Source of the DNA: Chth-196 sp044376515
GTDB taxonomy: Bacteria; Verrucomicrobiota; Verrucomicrobiia; Chthoniobacterales; Chthoniobacteraceae
Assembly (NCBI GenBank): GCA_044376515.1
Contig: JBILKV010000001.1
Location: forward strand, 1 to 64,000
Direction of reading: 5' to 3'
DNA: 64,000 bases
A program made the position numbers and the translations under genes. Of the stretch, positions 1-8,534 are shown in pieces. Numbering within the stretch: the stretch's first letter is position 1; each line of letters starts with the position of its first letter. The notes below the pieces were generated by a model. It was not told where the DNA came from. It ran no database searches and saw only the letters and a program-made list of their open reading frames with translations.

Positions 1-32
1 CTATGAAAACGACGGGCGGGTCAAAATATCTA

Positions 33-57
33 TAAAAGGGACGGCTGCTGCCTATAA
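33..57 (+). promoter_or_regulatory. Possible sigma-28 (FliA) promoter of flgKL
   Basis: A TAAA-starting element at 33-40 is followed after 9 bases by GCCTATAA at 50-57. The flagellar sigma-28 consensus is TAAAGTTT, 11 bases, GCCGATAA. The -10-like box matches 7 of 8 positions, the -35-like box only its TAAA core, and the spacer is 2 bases short. It lies 58 bases before flgK, where a late flagellar promoter is expected from the enterobacterial flgKL precedent. Inference from motif and position only. Confidence 0.4.
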
Positions 58-115
58 GTCATAGGAGCGTTTTGCAGGGACTGGGACGACTCGCAACAGA
101 ACACAGCACAATTAT

Positions 116-2062
116 ATGGGTGGACTTTTCGGAAACATAGTTCAGGCGAGCAAGGCCTTGATGGCGCATCAGGTTGCCATTCAGGTGACCGGCCGCAACA
201 TGGCCAACGTCAACAACCCGGAGTACGCCCGGCAGCGGGTGAAACTCGGTGACCGGTTCGTCAACCAGACAATCCACGGTCCGGAGGGGACCGGGGTGGA
301 AGTGCTTCAGGTGCAGGCGATGCGCGACATGTTTCTGGACGCCCAAGTGGTCCGTCAAGCATCGGATACGCAGTCCTTGCAGACCCAGAAGGCCATTCTG
401 GCCAATTTTGAGCTGGCGCTTGGCGACAGGATTGACTCCAACCCGGACGCCGCATCCGCGACCGGCCTCGGGAATGCGCTGGACGATTTCTTCAACGCCT
501 TTTCGAACTTCGCAGCCAATCCCGCGGACGTGCCCGTTCGAAGCGCGGCACTTTCCGCTGCACAGGCTCTTGCAGACCGGATTAATCTGGCCGACGAACG
601 CCTCTCCGCTGCGCAGGACGATCAGGAAAGCCAGATTGATGCGGACGTGCAGACGGCCAACGGATTGATTGCCGAGATCGCCCGGTTGAACTTCCAGATC
701 CGGCAGGCGGCGGATTCCGAGACGGGTGGGGCGATCGATTTGGTGGACACGAGGCAGGCCAAACTCGAGAAACTGGCCGGCCTCATCAAAGTGGATATCA
801 CGAGGGATTCGGCCAACCCGAGCGAGGTGAACTTGAGTATCGCCGGGGTGCCTCTGGTGGTTCAGGCGCAGCTCGTCAATCAGATCGGTTATCTGTCACG
901 CGCGGAGGCCGCGGAGTTGAGTGCCGCCGGCACTTTGGGAAACCGCAGCCAAGGATTCGAAGTCGGAAGCTACGATCAGGCGGGAAATTTCACGCCGACG
1001 GTGGTTTCCACCGGTGGGGCTGCGATGCTTTCCGTGGGGGACTCGGTGACGGCGAGCACGGCGTTTCCGGTTGGGACCATTGTCACGGGGAAGCTGGACG
1101 CCTCCACCGTGCAGTTGAGCAATGCCGCGACTTCGACAGGTTTTGTGAGCCTGACGATCAATGGGGTGGCGAATGCGCGGATGGCTGAGACAACGGCGGG
1201 CAGCAAGACCGTTTCGCTTTCCAACATCACAGGTTATCAGGTCTTCCCAGGGGGCGGTTCGATGCAGGGCCGTTTTCACGCGGTTTTTGGGAATCCAACG
1301 GCGACCTATACGACCGCCAAGAGCTTGCGCTCCCAGGTGGTGACTCTGGCCAACACGCTGAAAAAGGCCGTGAACGACATCTACAATCCTACCGCGACAG
1401 CGGGTGGGGATCTTTTTCAGACTCCGGAGGCGACCTTGCCGAACGCCGGTGTCGCCGCCGGTAGCCGGATGATCACTCTCGCCTCGGGCAACAACAGCGG
1501 GGTGGTTGTCGGGATGTACGTCAACGGCACCGGAATTCCGCCGGGCGCAAGGGTTGCCAGACTCGACGGCACTTCCAATATTGTCCTGGACCTGCCTGCA
1601 ACCGCAACTGTGACCGCTTCACCCTCGGTTTCGTTGACTTTCTCCGCCAAGCTTCTGGATGTGCGCACGGGCCTCTCTGCCTCTGATTTACTTGCGGCGC
1701 CGGCGGGTGCGGCGGGCGCCGGGGCGAATACCATCGCGTCCAGGATCGCGGCGCTGCGCGACGTTGCGCGTCCGTGGGCCTCGGTGGTCTCGGGGGGCGG
1801 CAGCCTGAATGCGCGATTTGGAGACTATGCGAGAAATATGCTGACCGGTTTGGCGCAGACCATCAGCAGCATCACGACGCGCGCTGAGGAGTCCGATGTG
1901 GTGGCCAGCGCGCTGAAGATCCAGCGTGACAGTGTCAGCGGTGTCTCCCTCGACGAGGAGACGGCCGACCTGTTGCGGTTCCAAAAGGCTTACCAGGCGA
2001 ACGCCAAGGTGGTGTCGGTCATCGACGAGATGTTGATGTCACTGATTTCCATGGTCCGTTAG
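116..2062 (+). CDS. flgK: Flagellar hook-associated protein 1 (FlgK)
   Basis: FlgK is the first hook-filament junction protein, exported through the flagellar apparatus and assembled on the hook tip. The 648-residue product has the conserved N-terminus (MGGLFGNIVQASKAL, then the GRNMANVNNPEYARQ block typical of rod/hook/HAP proteins) and the matching C-terminal helix with the block SLDEETADLLRFQKAYQANA. The middle (about residues 290-520) is Gly/Ala/Thr-rich and holds two related beta-type inserts near 302-350 and 446-508, making this a long FlgK. flgL follows after 37 bases, so the two are probably cotranscribed. The ATG at 116 has no clear ribosome-binding site, but the N-terminal match fixes the start. 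Confidence 0.95.
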   Translation: MGGLFGNIVQASKALMAHQVAIQVTGRNMANVNNPEYARQRVKLGDRFVNQTIHGPEGTGVEVLQVQAMRDMFLDAQVVRQASDTQSLQTQKAILANFELALGDRIDSNPDAASATGLGNALDDFFNAFSNFAANPADVPVRSAALSAAQALADRINLADERLSAAQDDQESQIDADVQTANGLIAEIARLNFQIRQAADSETGGAIDLVDTRQAKLEKLAGLIKVDITRDSANPSEVNLSIAGVPLVVQAQLVNQIGYLSRAEAAELSAAGTLGNRSQGFEVGSYDQAGNFTPTVVSTGGAAMLSVGDSVTASTAFPVGTIVTGKLDASTVQLSNAATSTGFVSLTINGVANARMAETTAGSKTVSLSNITGYQVFPGGGSMQGRFHAVFGNPTATYTTAKSLRSQVVTLANTLKKAVNDIYNPTATAGGDLFQTPEATLPNAGVAAGSRMITLASGNNSGVVVGMYVNGTGIPPGARVARLDGTSNIVLDLPATATVTASPSVSLTFSAKLLDVRTGLSASDLLAAPAGAAGAGANTIASRIAALRDVARPWASVVSGGGSLNARFGDYARNMLTGLAQTISSITTRAEESDVVASALKIQRDSVSGVSLDEETADLLRFQKAYQANAKVVSVIDEMLMSLISMVR

Positions 2063-2099
2063 TTTTTGAGAAGGGGAGAGATTCAATCGGAGTTAATTT

Positions 2100-3200
2100 A
2101 TGCGTATCCCAAACTTGAACATGTCTGACGCCCTGGTGCGGCGTTTGAACACCATCAACATCAAGCAGGGCCAGTACAATGAGCAGCTCGCCAACGGCCA
2201 GCGCATCAGTCTGGCCAGTGAGGATCCGCAGGCTGCCGGCCGGATTTTGCGCCTTCAGTCGGAACGCTCGGCTATCGATTCGTATACGAAGAATGCCGAA
2301 AGAGCTTTGGGAGTTGCGCAGGCAAGTTTTGCCGCGTTGAACCGGATGAAGGATATTTCCGACCGGGCCACCGAGCTTGCGGCCCTCTCGATTAGCGGCA
2401 ACGTTTCGGCCAAAGAGCGGCAGGCCTATGCGGTTGAAGTCGAGGGGTTGCTGCAGTCTGCCGTAGAGGTTGCGAACACCCCCCACCAGGGCGAATACCT
2501 TTTCAACGGCACCAACACCTCCACTGCCGGAGATCCCCCTTACGAACAAACCGGAACCTCTCCGTTTAGTTTGCGGGAGTCGGCTGTGAGGAAAACTGCG
2601 GCGAATGTCACGACGTCTGGAACGACACTGACGCTCCCGGATGTCACCGGATTGGCGGAAGGGCAGAGCGTTTCTGGGGCGGGAATTCCGTCCGGCACCA
2701 CGGTGATTTCCGTGGATACGGTAAACAACGAGGTCGTGTTGAGCGCGGCGCCAACCGTTGCCGGAACTGGCGTTTCCCTGGCGTTTGCCTTCGACGGTGC
2801 CCGGATCAAGCTCTCGCAAAGTGTGAGCGTGGACCCGTTTACCAGCGGCGATGCGAACGGAAAGATAGGGGACTTCATACGCAACATCTCGCAGTTGCTG
2901 GAAGCGTTGAAGTCGGACTCGACCAGCGGGATTTCCGCGGCCCAGAGGAACCTCCTGACCTCCGAGGACCAGTTGGTTTCCATCATCGCCGACAACGCCT
3001 CCAACCAGACGCGCTTGGAGTCGGTGAAGGTGCAGAACAGCGAGAGGTTGAACAACCTCCAGACATTGATCTCCATGGATGCCGATGTGGATGTTGCGCA
3101 GACCATGGTCGATCTCACCCGCGCGCGGACCTCCTACCAAGCCGCGCTCGAAGCTGGAGCACAGGTGCTGAAGCTTTCGCTCCTCGATTACATCAGGTAG
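2100..3200 (+). CDS. flgL: Flagellar hook-associated protein 3 (FlgL)
   Basis: FlgL is the second hook-filament junction protein, joining FlgK to flagellin. The 366-residue product starts with a flagellin-like helix (MRIPNLNMSDALVRRLN, then ANGQRISLASEDPQAAGRIL) and ends with the matching C-terminal helix (DLTRARTSYQAALEAGAQVL). A flagellin-type block around EYLFNGTNT is present near residue 132. Residues about 173-230 form a beta-type insert with the pattern VSGAGIPSGTTVISVD, closely resembling an insert in FlgK just upstream. A GGAG sequence 8 bases before the ATG at 2100 supports the start. Probably the last gene of a flgKL transcript. Confidence 0.95.
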   Translation: MRIPNLNMSDALVRRLNTINIKQGQYNEQLANGQRISLASEDPQAAGRILRLQSERSAIDSYTKNAERALGVAQASFAALNRMKDISDRATELAALSISGNVSAKERQAYAVEVEGLLQSAVEVANTPHQGEYLFNGTNTSTAGDPPYEQTGTSPFSLRESAVRKTAANVTTSGTTLTLPDVTGLAEGQSVSGAGIPSGTTVISVDTVNNEVVLSAAPTVAGTGVSLAFAFDGARIKLSQSVSVDPFTSGDANGKIGDFIRNISQLLEALKSDSTSGISAAQRNLLTSEDQLVSIIADNASNQTRLESVKVQNSERLNNLQTLISMDADVDVAQTMVDLTRARTSYQAALEAGAQVLKLSLLDYIR

Positions 3201-3210
3201 CTGCCGCCCG

Positions 3211-3231
3211 CGGCGAGGAGCCTCGCCGTTT
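3211..3231. terminator. Hairpin between convergent flgL and jetD
   Basis: The sequence CGGCGAGGAGCCTCGCCG at 3211-3228 is a perfect inverted repeat (7-bp stem, 4-base loop) followed by TTT. It fills the 39-base gap between the stop codons of flgL (plus) and jetD (minus). A short bidirectional terminator is the simplest reading, although the T run is weak. Confidence 0.5.
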
Positions 3232-3239
3232 CGAGGCAA

Positions 3240-4568
3240 TCAAGTGACGCGTCGTCTGGCTTGCGCGTTGGAATTTTCGGCACCGTCCCCTTTCTCTTGG
3301 GCTGTCGGGCAGTCACGGTCGGGTCGGTGAGCGGTTTCCGTGTGCGTTGATGGCGTTGCGTAAAACGGCCAGATCTGGGACGGCCGCCCGAGGCTTTCCT
3401 GTTCGAAGCGGCCTTTGTCGCCGGAGCCCAGCATTTTCTCCAACTCCAGCTTTTCCTCGCAGGCCAGATAAGTTGAGGCCATCAACCGGCTGAGCGTCTT
3501 CTGGTCTTCGGCCTCCAAGGGGGAACGGGGACGTTCGGAGGGACGGAAGAACATGTGCAGGGAACGAATGGTTCGGCTGCTCCGCTCCCGCATGTCTCTG
3601 AGGATATCGAAACCCTTTGGGTCTGAATCCCCAAAGTGCCACAGCTCAACGTTCGCGGGGAGAGACTTGAGAAATGCGATGACCGCCGAGTTTGCAAAGC
3701 CGCCCTCGCTGCCGCTGCTTGCAAGCACCGTGTCGCTTCGTAATTTCGCGAGCTCGTGGAGCATGGCGGCATTTTCCACCGTGAGGCACCGCGCCGCAGT
3801 TGTTTCGATCTGGGCGCGCCGGATGTCCCGGGCCCCGATCCGGGCGGGACTTTGCAAAGCCTGGAGTGGAAGGGTCTCCGATCCAAAGCGGAGGTCTAAG
3901 GGGCCGTGAATGAGAAAACTCCCTTCGTTTTCAATCATCCCGAAGTCGGCCAGTGCGTTTGCGGTGCCGCCCGAGATGCGGGCGAGACAGGCCTCCAGCC
4001 GCGGCCGCAGCGCCTCGAGGGTCTTGGAGTCCTTGAACAGCACTGTGCTCGCGAAGCGCAGCATGGACTCGCCCTCCCAAGCGAGGATGGCGGGAAGTGC
4101 CTCCATGATTTGCGTTGCCTGCCGGGGGTTCGACCGGTCAAACGGTTGAATCGAAGCACCAGCAAGGGCAGCTTCCGCCATCCCCTCAGAGAACGCCTCC
4201 CAGCCCTTCCGGAACCGCTCCGGCACGATCGAGGAGCGCGCCCGGCGGAAGATCTCGGCGAGCGATACGCGCTCCGCCTCCGGTGCCGGAAGGCCGAGAT
4301 GAGCGAAGAACGCCGGAGCGTTTTGAATCGGGAGCCGGACTTTGAGCACGGCGGAGCGGTCCCGCGAATGCCGTTCCAAGATGATCAGTCCCAGAGCTTC
4401 AAGACTCTGAAGAACTTCCACCGCCTCGTGTCGGCCGGGCCCATGGAGGCAGCCTGCGGTTTTAAGCAACCCGTTCAATGGAAAAATCAGATCGCGTTTC
4501 CCCGTGTTGGTCCGGCCGGCCGAACTTACCCGGAACCGGGCCGCCATGATCTCAAGCACGGGGCTCAT
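3240..4568 (-). CDS. jetD: Wadjet system nuclease subunit JetD (MksG-like)
   Basis: JetD is the topoisomerase VI-like (TOPRIM) endonuclease of Wadjet, which cuts closed circular plasmid DNA extruded by the JetABC SMC motor. From the ATG at 4568 the product is 442 residues. The C-terminal half carries TOPRIM hallmarks: a glutamate in TVENAAML (Glu265) and the acidic pair in HFGDSDPKGF (Asp314, Asp316). The KDSKTLE block near residue 180 also fits the DUF3322/DUF2220 pattern. The frame stays open upstream to 4688 inside jetC. The start at 4568 is preferred because its ATG overlaps the jetC stop as ATGA. It is the last gene of the operon and converges with flgL. Confidence 0.9.
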   Translation of the reverse strand: MSPVLEIMAARFRVSSAGRTNTGKRDLIFPLNGLLKTAGCLHGPGRHEAVEVLQSLEALGLIILERHSRDRSAVLKVRLPIQNAPAFFAHLGLPAPEAERVSLAEIFRRARSSIVPERFRKGWEAFSEGMAEAALAGASIQPFDRSNPRQATQIMEALPAILAWEGESMLRFASTVLFKDSKTLEALRPRLEACLARISGGTANALADFGMIENEGSFLIHGPLDLRFGSETLPLQALQSPARIGARDIRRAQIETTAARCLTVENAAMLHELAKLRSDTVLASSGSEGGFANSAVIAFLKSLPANVELWHFGDSDPKGFDILRDMRERSSRTIRSLHMFFRPSERPRSPLEAEDQKTLSRLMASTYLACEEKLELEKMLGSGDKGRFEQESLGRPSQIWPFYATPSTHTETAHRPDRDCPTAQEKGDGAENSNAQARRRVT

Positions 4569-7500
4569 CCCCACTCTTCGGAACGCTCCAGCGCCTGCTG
4601 CCTGTCCAGGAGTGCGGCGATGTTGCGGATGGATTTCCTGCCACCAGAAAAAATCTCGCGTTGATGAACGGCGAGCACCTGGTCGCACTCTCCGATGGCG
4701 TAGGGCCAGTTGCCGCTCGACATGGAAAGGATCCCCTGAAGGTCCGTATCCCGCAGGGCGCGGATGGCGTCGGTGATGCGTTCCCCCGACATTTTCGAGA
4801 ACGCCTCGTCAATCGGCACCAGCCCGATGGAGGGTTCTGTGTAGCGCTGCGGCAGGTGGCGTTTGTAGGCGCGCAAATAACAGGCGAGGATCGAGATGTA
4901 GAAGGGCGTCTGCTTTTCGCCGCCGCTGAACTTGTCTGCGTGACGGTTCAGACTTTTGGGCGGCAGTTCCGGTCGCTTCGGATCACCCACTTCCATGTCG
5001 TAGCGAAAATAGCTCCTGTAATCGAGGAACGCCTGCGCCAGTTTCCCGTCCGGTTCTTCCACAAGCGCCTTGAAGACCCGCTCCACCCCCTCGCGGGCGT
5101 CGGCAGCCAGTGAGGCAAAGATCGACGCGCCGTCCCGCGTGATGGTACACGCCTCCAAAACCCGGCGGTACTCTTGAAACTCGCGGGCCGGATTGTCGTC
5201 GACCCGGATGTGGTACTGGCTGTCGCCGATGGGCTTCTTGAGTTGGAAATTTAAGTCTCGGATGGTGTCCCGCACCTTTGAGAGGGAGTGCGAAAGGCGG
5301 GCTGCAACGGTCGTTCGGAAAAGATCCTGCCAGCGCTTCTCCTCGTCGCGCGCCTGACTTTGTCTCCTTGGCATGTCCTCAATCTTGATGCGGTCCAACA
5401 ACTTGCGATAGGAGGGGTTCCACTCTGTCTGCGGGTCGAAATCTGGCTCCGTGCGCAGGTCCGCGTGCCGGTCCACCAATCCCCGGCGGAGCAGGAGCAG
5501 GCGGTCTGCGATGTCGGGCAGGCGCGACTCCAGTTCCCGGTGGCGCTGCCCGGCCTGTGCGGACCTGGCTTCGTCCGTTGGAAAACGACCCTCAAAATCG
5601 GCACGCAGCGAGTCGCATCGCGCCACGTCCAGCGTTCCGCCCACCTTGATCGCCGTGTCGCGGTACGCGGACTCCGCGCGCTCCGCTCTTTGTTTGGCGG
5701 TGTCCAACCGTTGGGATGTTTCGAGGCGTTCGCGCGACTGGAGTTTTCCATGCAGTTCCATCCGTCTCTGCTCCAGCGATTGCGCCTTCTGCTCCAGCAT
5801 TGAGATGGCGCTCAAACGCTCGGTCAGTTCCGGAGTGGAGGCCGCGGAGTTGCGCGCGATCAACCGGTCCCGTTCCGCCTCGAACTCACTCAACCGGGCC
5901 GCGGCGTTGATGTCTCCCTCGACGTCCTCGGAGTCCAGTTTCTGTTCCGAGACCGAACGTTGAATCTGCTCCGCCTTTGCCAGAAGTGGCTCGATCCCGC
6001 GGAGCGTCGCCGTGCACTGTTCAGCCTTCGCAGTAAGGTGGGCTTTAAGGCGCTCAATCCCTTTCGCGCCGATGCACGGCCGCTGGTCGTAACGTTTTGG
6101 ACGTTCCGCAAACAGACCGCGCTGGCGGAATCCGTCGGGCATGATCGCATCGGTCTGTTTGCGCAGATCCTCGATGGAGGTGACGCAGACAACGCCGCCG
6201 AACAGGTCGTCCAACACGGCGCGGGCTACCGGGTGCTCGGACCCAATCTTGTCCGCAAGCGAGTGTTCCCGAACCTTCGGGTGGCGTGCAAGGGCGCGCT
6301 CGGGATCGACCAAAGACTCCTGTGGACTGTCGTGCTGGAGCGCTTTGTAGATGCGGAGCGCCTCCGGGTAGTCCTCTGCGCTCACCACCACCGCGAACTT
6401 TCGCGTAAAGGCAAGTTCCAGCGCGGGCCGCCATTCCTCGTCGGTGACCTCGCACAATTCACGGAGTTGGCGTGCGGGGTTTTCGCGCCCGCGGCGCGGC
6501 AAATGTCGGTTGAGTTCGTCCAGCAACGGGGAGGATACAATCCGGTTGAATTCCAGATTTTTGATCAGGGATTGGAGTCCTTCCAATTCGCCTTTGGTTC
6601 TTTGAAAATGTTCACTCTCGGCCTGAATGGAGGCCCGCACCTTGGCCTGAACCGCGCGGACGGCCTGAGCCAACTGGCGCAGGGTGGCTTTCAATCCCTC
6701 GGGGCGTGCGTCTGCGAGGGCTCCGATCGAGTAGGCGAGCTCGTGGGCGGGAGGGGCGTTGCGTTCCGCCAGAAAATCGGCGGACTGCTTCCCGAACTCG
6801 TTCACCAGCCGGAGCCTTCGAGCCTTTTCCTCCTCGATGGTTTTGCCGACCTGCCGGAGGCGCTCGATTTTTTGAACCGTTGCTCGAATTTGTTCGCGGA
6901 GTTCGAGCAGGACGCCACCGCCGCCGTCCCGGAAAAGATTTTTTAGCGAGTCGAGATCTTGTCGGGCGGCGTCGAGGCTGTGGTTGGTTTGGTCGAACTC
7001 GGTTTGCAGCAGGAGCTGGCGCCGCTCGATCTCGGCGAGTTTTTCGGCGAGCTCTGAAACTTCGATCCGTGCAGCGGCGCGATGAAACTCGGCTTCGAGC
7101 AAACGGCACGCGTCGGCATCCCTGCGAGCATCCTCCCAGTCTTTTCTCGCGGCCACCGCCTGCTCGAGGCGTTGCACTTTGTCCTCGAGTTGGTCGAGCT
7201 CTTCGCGAATGCGCAGGTAGCTTTGGTAGCTCTGCTGCACGGGCTCGATCTTGATGTCCTCGGCCTGGAGAATGTAGCGGCGGCAGAACTCGTCGAACCT
7301 CGGAAGGAAGGCGAAGGACATCGCCGAGGGCATCAGGAAATCCACCGTTTCCCGGTGGAAGTTGAGGTGCTCGCTGAGGCGTTTCCGGTACTCGGTAACG
7401 TTCCGGAACGTCTCGCCGTCCTTGTTGCGCGTGAGCATCCGGAAGCCGTCAAGGGGTAGCGCAAATCCCTCGCCTGTGACAAAATCGGACCGCTCGAGCC

Positions 7501-7915
7501 GCTCTGGGATGCGGAAAAACTCCTCTTCCGGCGCATGGGACTCCGCATTGGGGTATTCGATCCGCATGCCCCAGGTCTCGACCTTTTCGCCGTCGGGCCA
7601 GGTGAACTCGAGCGCGATGTAAGTGGTGCCCCCGTCGCGGGCGTACTGTGGGACGCCATTGATGTCCTCCTGCGTGTCGCACAGACAGTAGCTTTTTTTG
7701 TCGCGTCCGGAGGAGTGTCCGCGGCCGTCCGAGGCGGCGTTGTACTTTGAACGCTGGTCGCCTATCAGGACGAGTTGGATCAAATCCATCAACACGGATT
7801 TTCCGGCACCCGTGCGTCCGGCGATCAGGAGGTTGCCGTGGATGTCAAAGGTGTCGCAGTAGCCGAACCACTGGATGGCGTGGATGTGGGTGAGGCGGAT
7901 GCAGCGGCTAGCCAT
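4565..7915 (-). CDS. jetC: Wadjet system SMC-like ATPase JetC (MksB-like)
   Basis: JetC is the SMC-type motor of Wadjet; with JetA (kleisin) and JetB it extrudes DNA loops to recognise small circular plasmids. The 1116-residue product has a Walker A GRTGAGKS at residues 33-40. Long Glu/Arg/Gln-rich coiled coils span about 225-450 and 600-800 around a hinge-like middle. The C-terminal head has the ABC signature FSGGEKQ at 996 and a Walker B ending in Asp1036-Glu1037 (VPIDEAFSKM), as in MukB/MksB/SbcC-like ATPases. All ATPase elements look intact. Its start overlaps the end of jetB by 8 bases and its stop overlaps the jetD start by 4, implying translational coupling. Confidence 0.93.
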   Translation of the reverse strand: MASRCIRLTHIHAIQWFGYCDTFDIHGNLLIAGRTGAGKSVLMDLIQLVLIGDQRSKYNAASDGRGHSSGRDKKSYCLCDTQEDINGVPQYARDGGTTYIALEFTWPDGEKVETWGMRIEYPNAESHAPEEEFFRIPERLERSDFVTGEGFALPLDGFRMLTRNKDGETFRNVTEYRKRLSEHLNFHRETVDFLMPSAMSFAFLPRFDEFCRRYILQAEDIKIEPVQQSYQSYLRIREELDQLEDKVQRLEQAVAARKDWEDARRDADACRLLEAEFHRAAARIEVSELAEKLAEIERRQLLLQTEFDQTNHSLDAARQDLDSLKNLFRDGGGGVLLELREQIRATVQKIERLRQVGKTIEEEKARRLRLVNEFGKQSADFLAERNAPPAHELAYSIGALADARPEGLKATLRQLAQAVRAVQAKVRASIQAESEHFQRTKGELEGLQSLIKNLEFNRIVSSPLLDELNRHLPRRGRENPARQLRELCEVTDEEWRPALELAFTRKFAVVVSAEDYPEALRIYKALQHDSPQESLVDPERALARHPKVREHSLADKIGSEHPVARAVLDDLFGGVVCVTSIEDLRKQTDAIMPDGFRQRGLFAERPKRYDQRPCIGAKGIERLKAHLTAKAEQCTATLRGIEPLLAKAEQIQRSVSEQKLDSEDVEGDINAAARLSEFEAERDRLIARNSAASTPELTERLSAISMLEQKAQSLEQRRMELHGKLQSRERLETSQRLDTAKQRAERAESAYRDTAIKVGGTLDVARCDSLRADFEGRFPTDEARSAQAGQRHRELESRLPDIADRLLLLRRGLVDRHADLRTEPDFDPQTEWNPSYRKLLDRIKIEDMPRRQSQARDEEKRWQDLFRTTVAARLSHSLSKVRDTIRDLNFQLKKPIGDSQYHIRVDDNPAREFQEYRRVLEACTITRDGASIFASLAADAREGVERVFKALVEEPDGKLAQAFLDYRSYFRYDMEVGDPKRPELPPKSLNRHADKFSGGEKQTPFYISILACYLRAYKRHLPQRYTEPSIGLVPIDEAFSKMSGERITDAIRALRDTDLQGILSMSSGNWPYAIGECDQVLAVHQREIFSGGRKSIRNIAALLDRQQALERSEEWG

Positions 7916-8534
7916 GGTCGACCTCCTCGTCGGGGGTTCCTCCAGTCATCAGGTCCTCCAGCGCAGCGGAGACTTTTTCCAGTTCCCCGAAGGGAAGCAC
8001 GAAGCGGATGGTCGGTAGCACCTCTATTTTTGAGCGGTGGAATTCGTCGTGATACTCCATGCGCAAAAGTTTGCGGGCCGCGAAAAAACGCAGGATTTCC
8101 TTAAGCGCAGTGGGCGGCGGTTGGCGGTTGCCGAGTTTGGTTTTAAGGGACTCGTTGAAGGTCTCGACCGTGAAGACCACAGGTGCACCCTCTGCACGCA
8201 ACTGCACGTCGTAGTCATACCAGAGGCAAAGCAGTACCAACGTCCATTCGGTGCGCAGTCTGCGGAGCGTTGCACGCTCGCCCGGCAGCGCGTGGATCAG
8301 TTGGTCCTCCTCGTTGAGAAACGCCTCGAATCCGATCAAGCGGCACACCTCCCGCACCCAAGGGAAGCGCAGGCGCGCCCAGTCGTAGAGTTCCCGGTCC
8401 CCCGGTAGATCGCGCAGGATGGCCTGGTGGTGGAAAAGTTCGCTCACCGCCGCCTGCAGGTTTTCCCGGTCGGAATCGGACAAGTCGGGCAAAAGTGTTG
8501 CCGCGCTCTGGGGTGGGGCGAAGTCGTCGCTCAT
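7908..8534 (-). CDS. jetB: Wadjet system subunit JetB (DUF4194, MksE-like)
   Basis: JetB is the winged-helix KITE-type subunit that bridges the kleisin JetA in the Wadjet SMC complex. The 208-residue acidic product has the DUF4194 layout: an N-terminal helical segment (LQAAVSELFHHQAILRD), a central LLCLWYDYDVQL block, and a C-terminal winged-helix segment (LKEILRFFAARKLLRM) with the conserved ending IRFVLPF near residue 182. Motifs are weaker than in its neighbours, so the call rests partly on position between jetA and jetC. The ATG overlaps the jetA stop as ATGA (8531-8534). Confidence 0.88.
   Translation of the reverse strand: MSDDFAPPQSAATLLPDLSDSDRENLQAAVSELFHHQAILRDLPGDRELYDWARLRFPWVREVCRLIGFEAFLNEEDQLIHALPGERATLRRLRTEWTLVLLCLWYDYDVQLRAEGAPVVFTVETFNESLKTKLGNRQPPPTALKEILRFFAARKLLRMEYHDEFHRSKIEVLPTIRFVLPFGELEKVSAALEDLMTGGTPDEEVDHG

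Noticed and set aside
2019..3239. 406-residue open frame on the minus strand opposite flgL
   Set aside because: Arg/Gly/His-rich translation without domains, fully antisense to a clear flgL gene; a GC-rich shadow frame.
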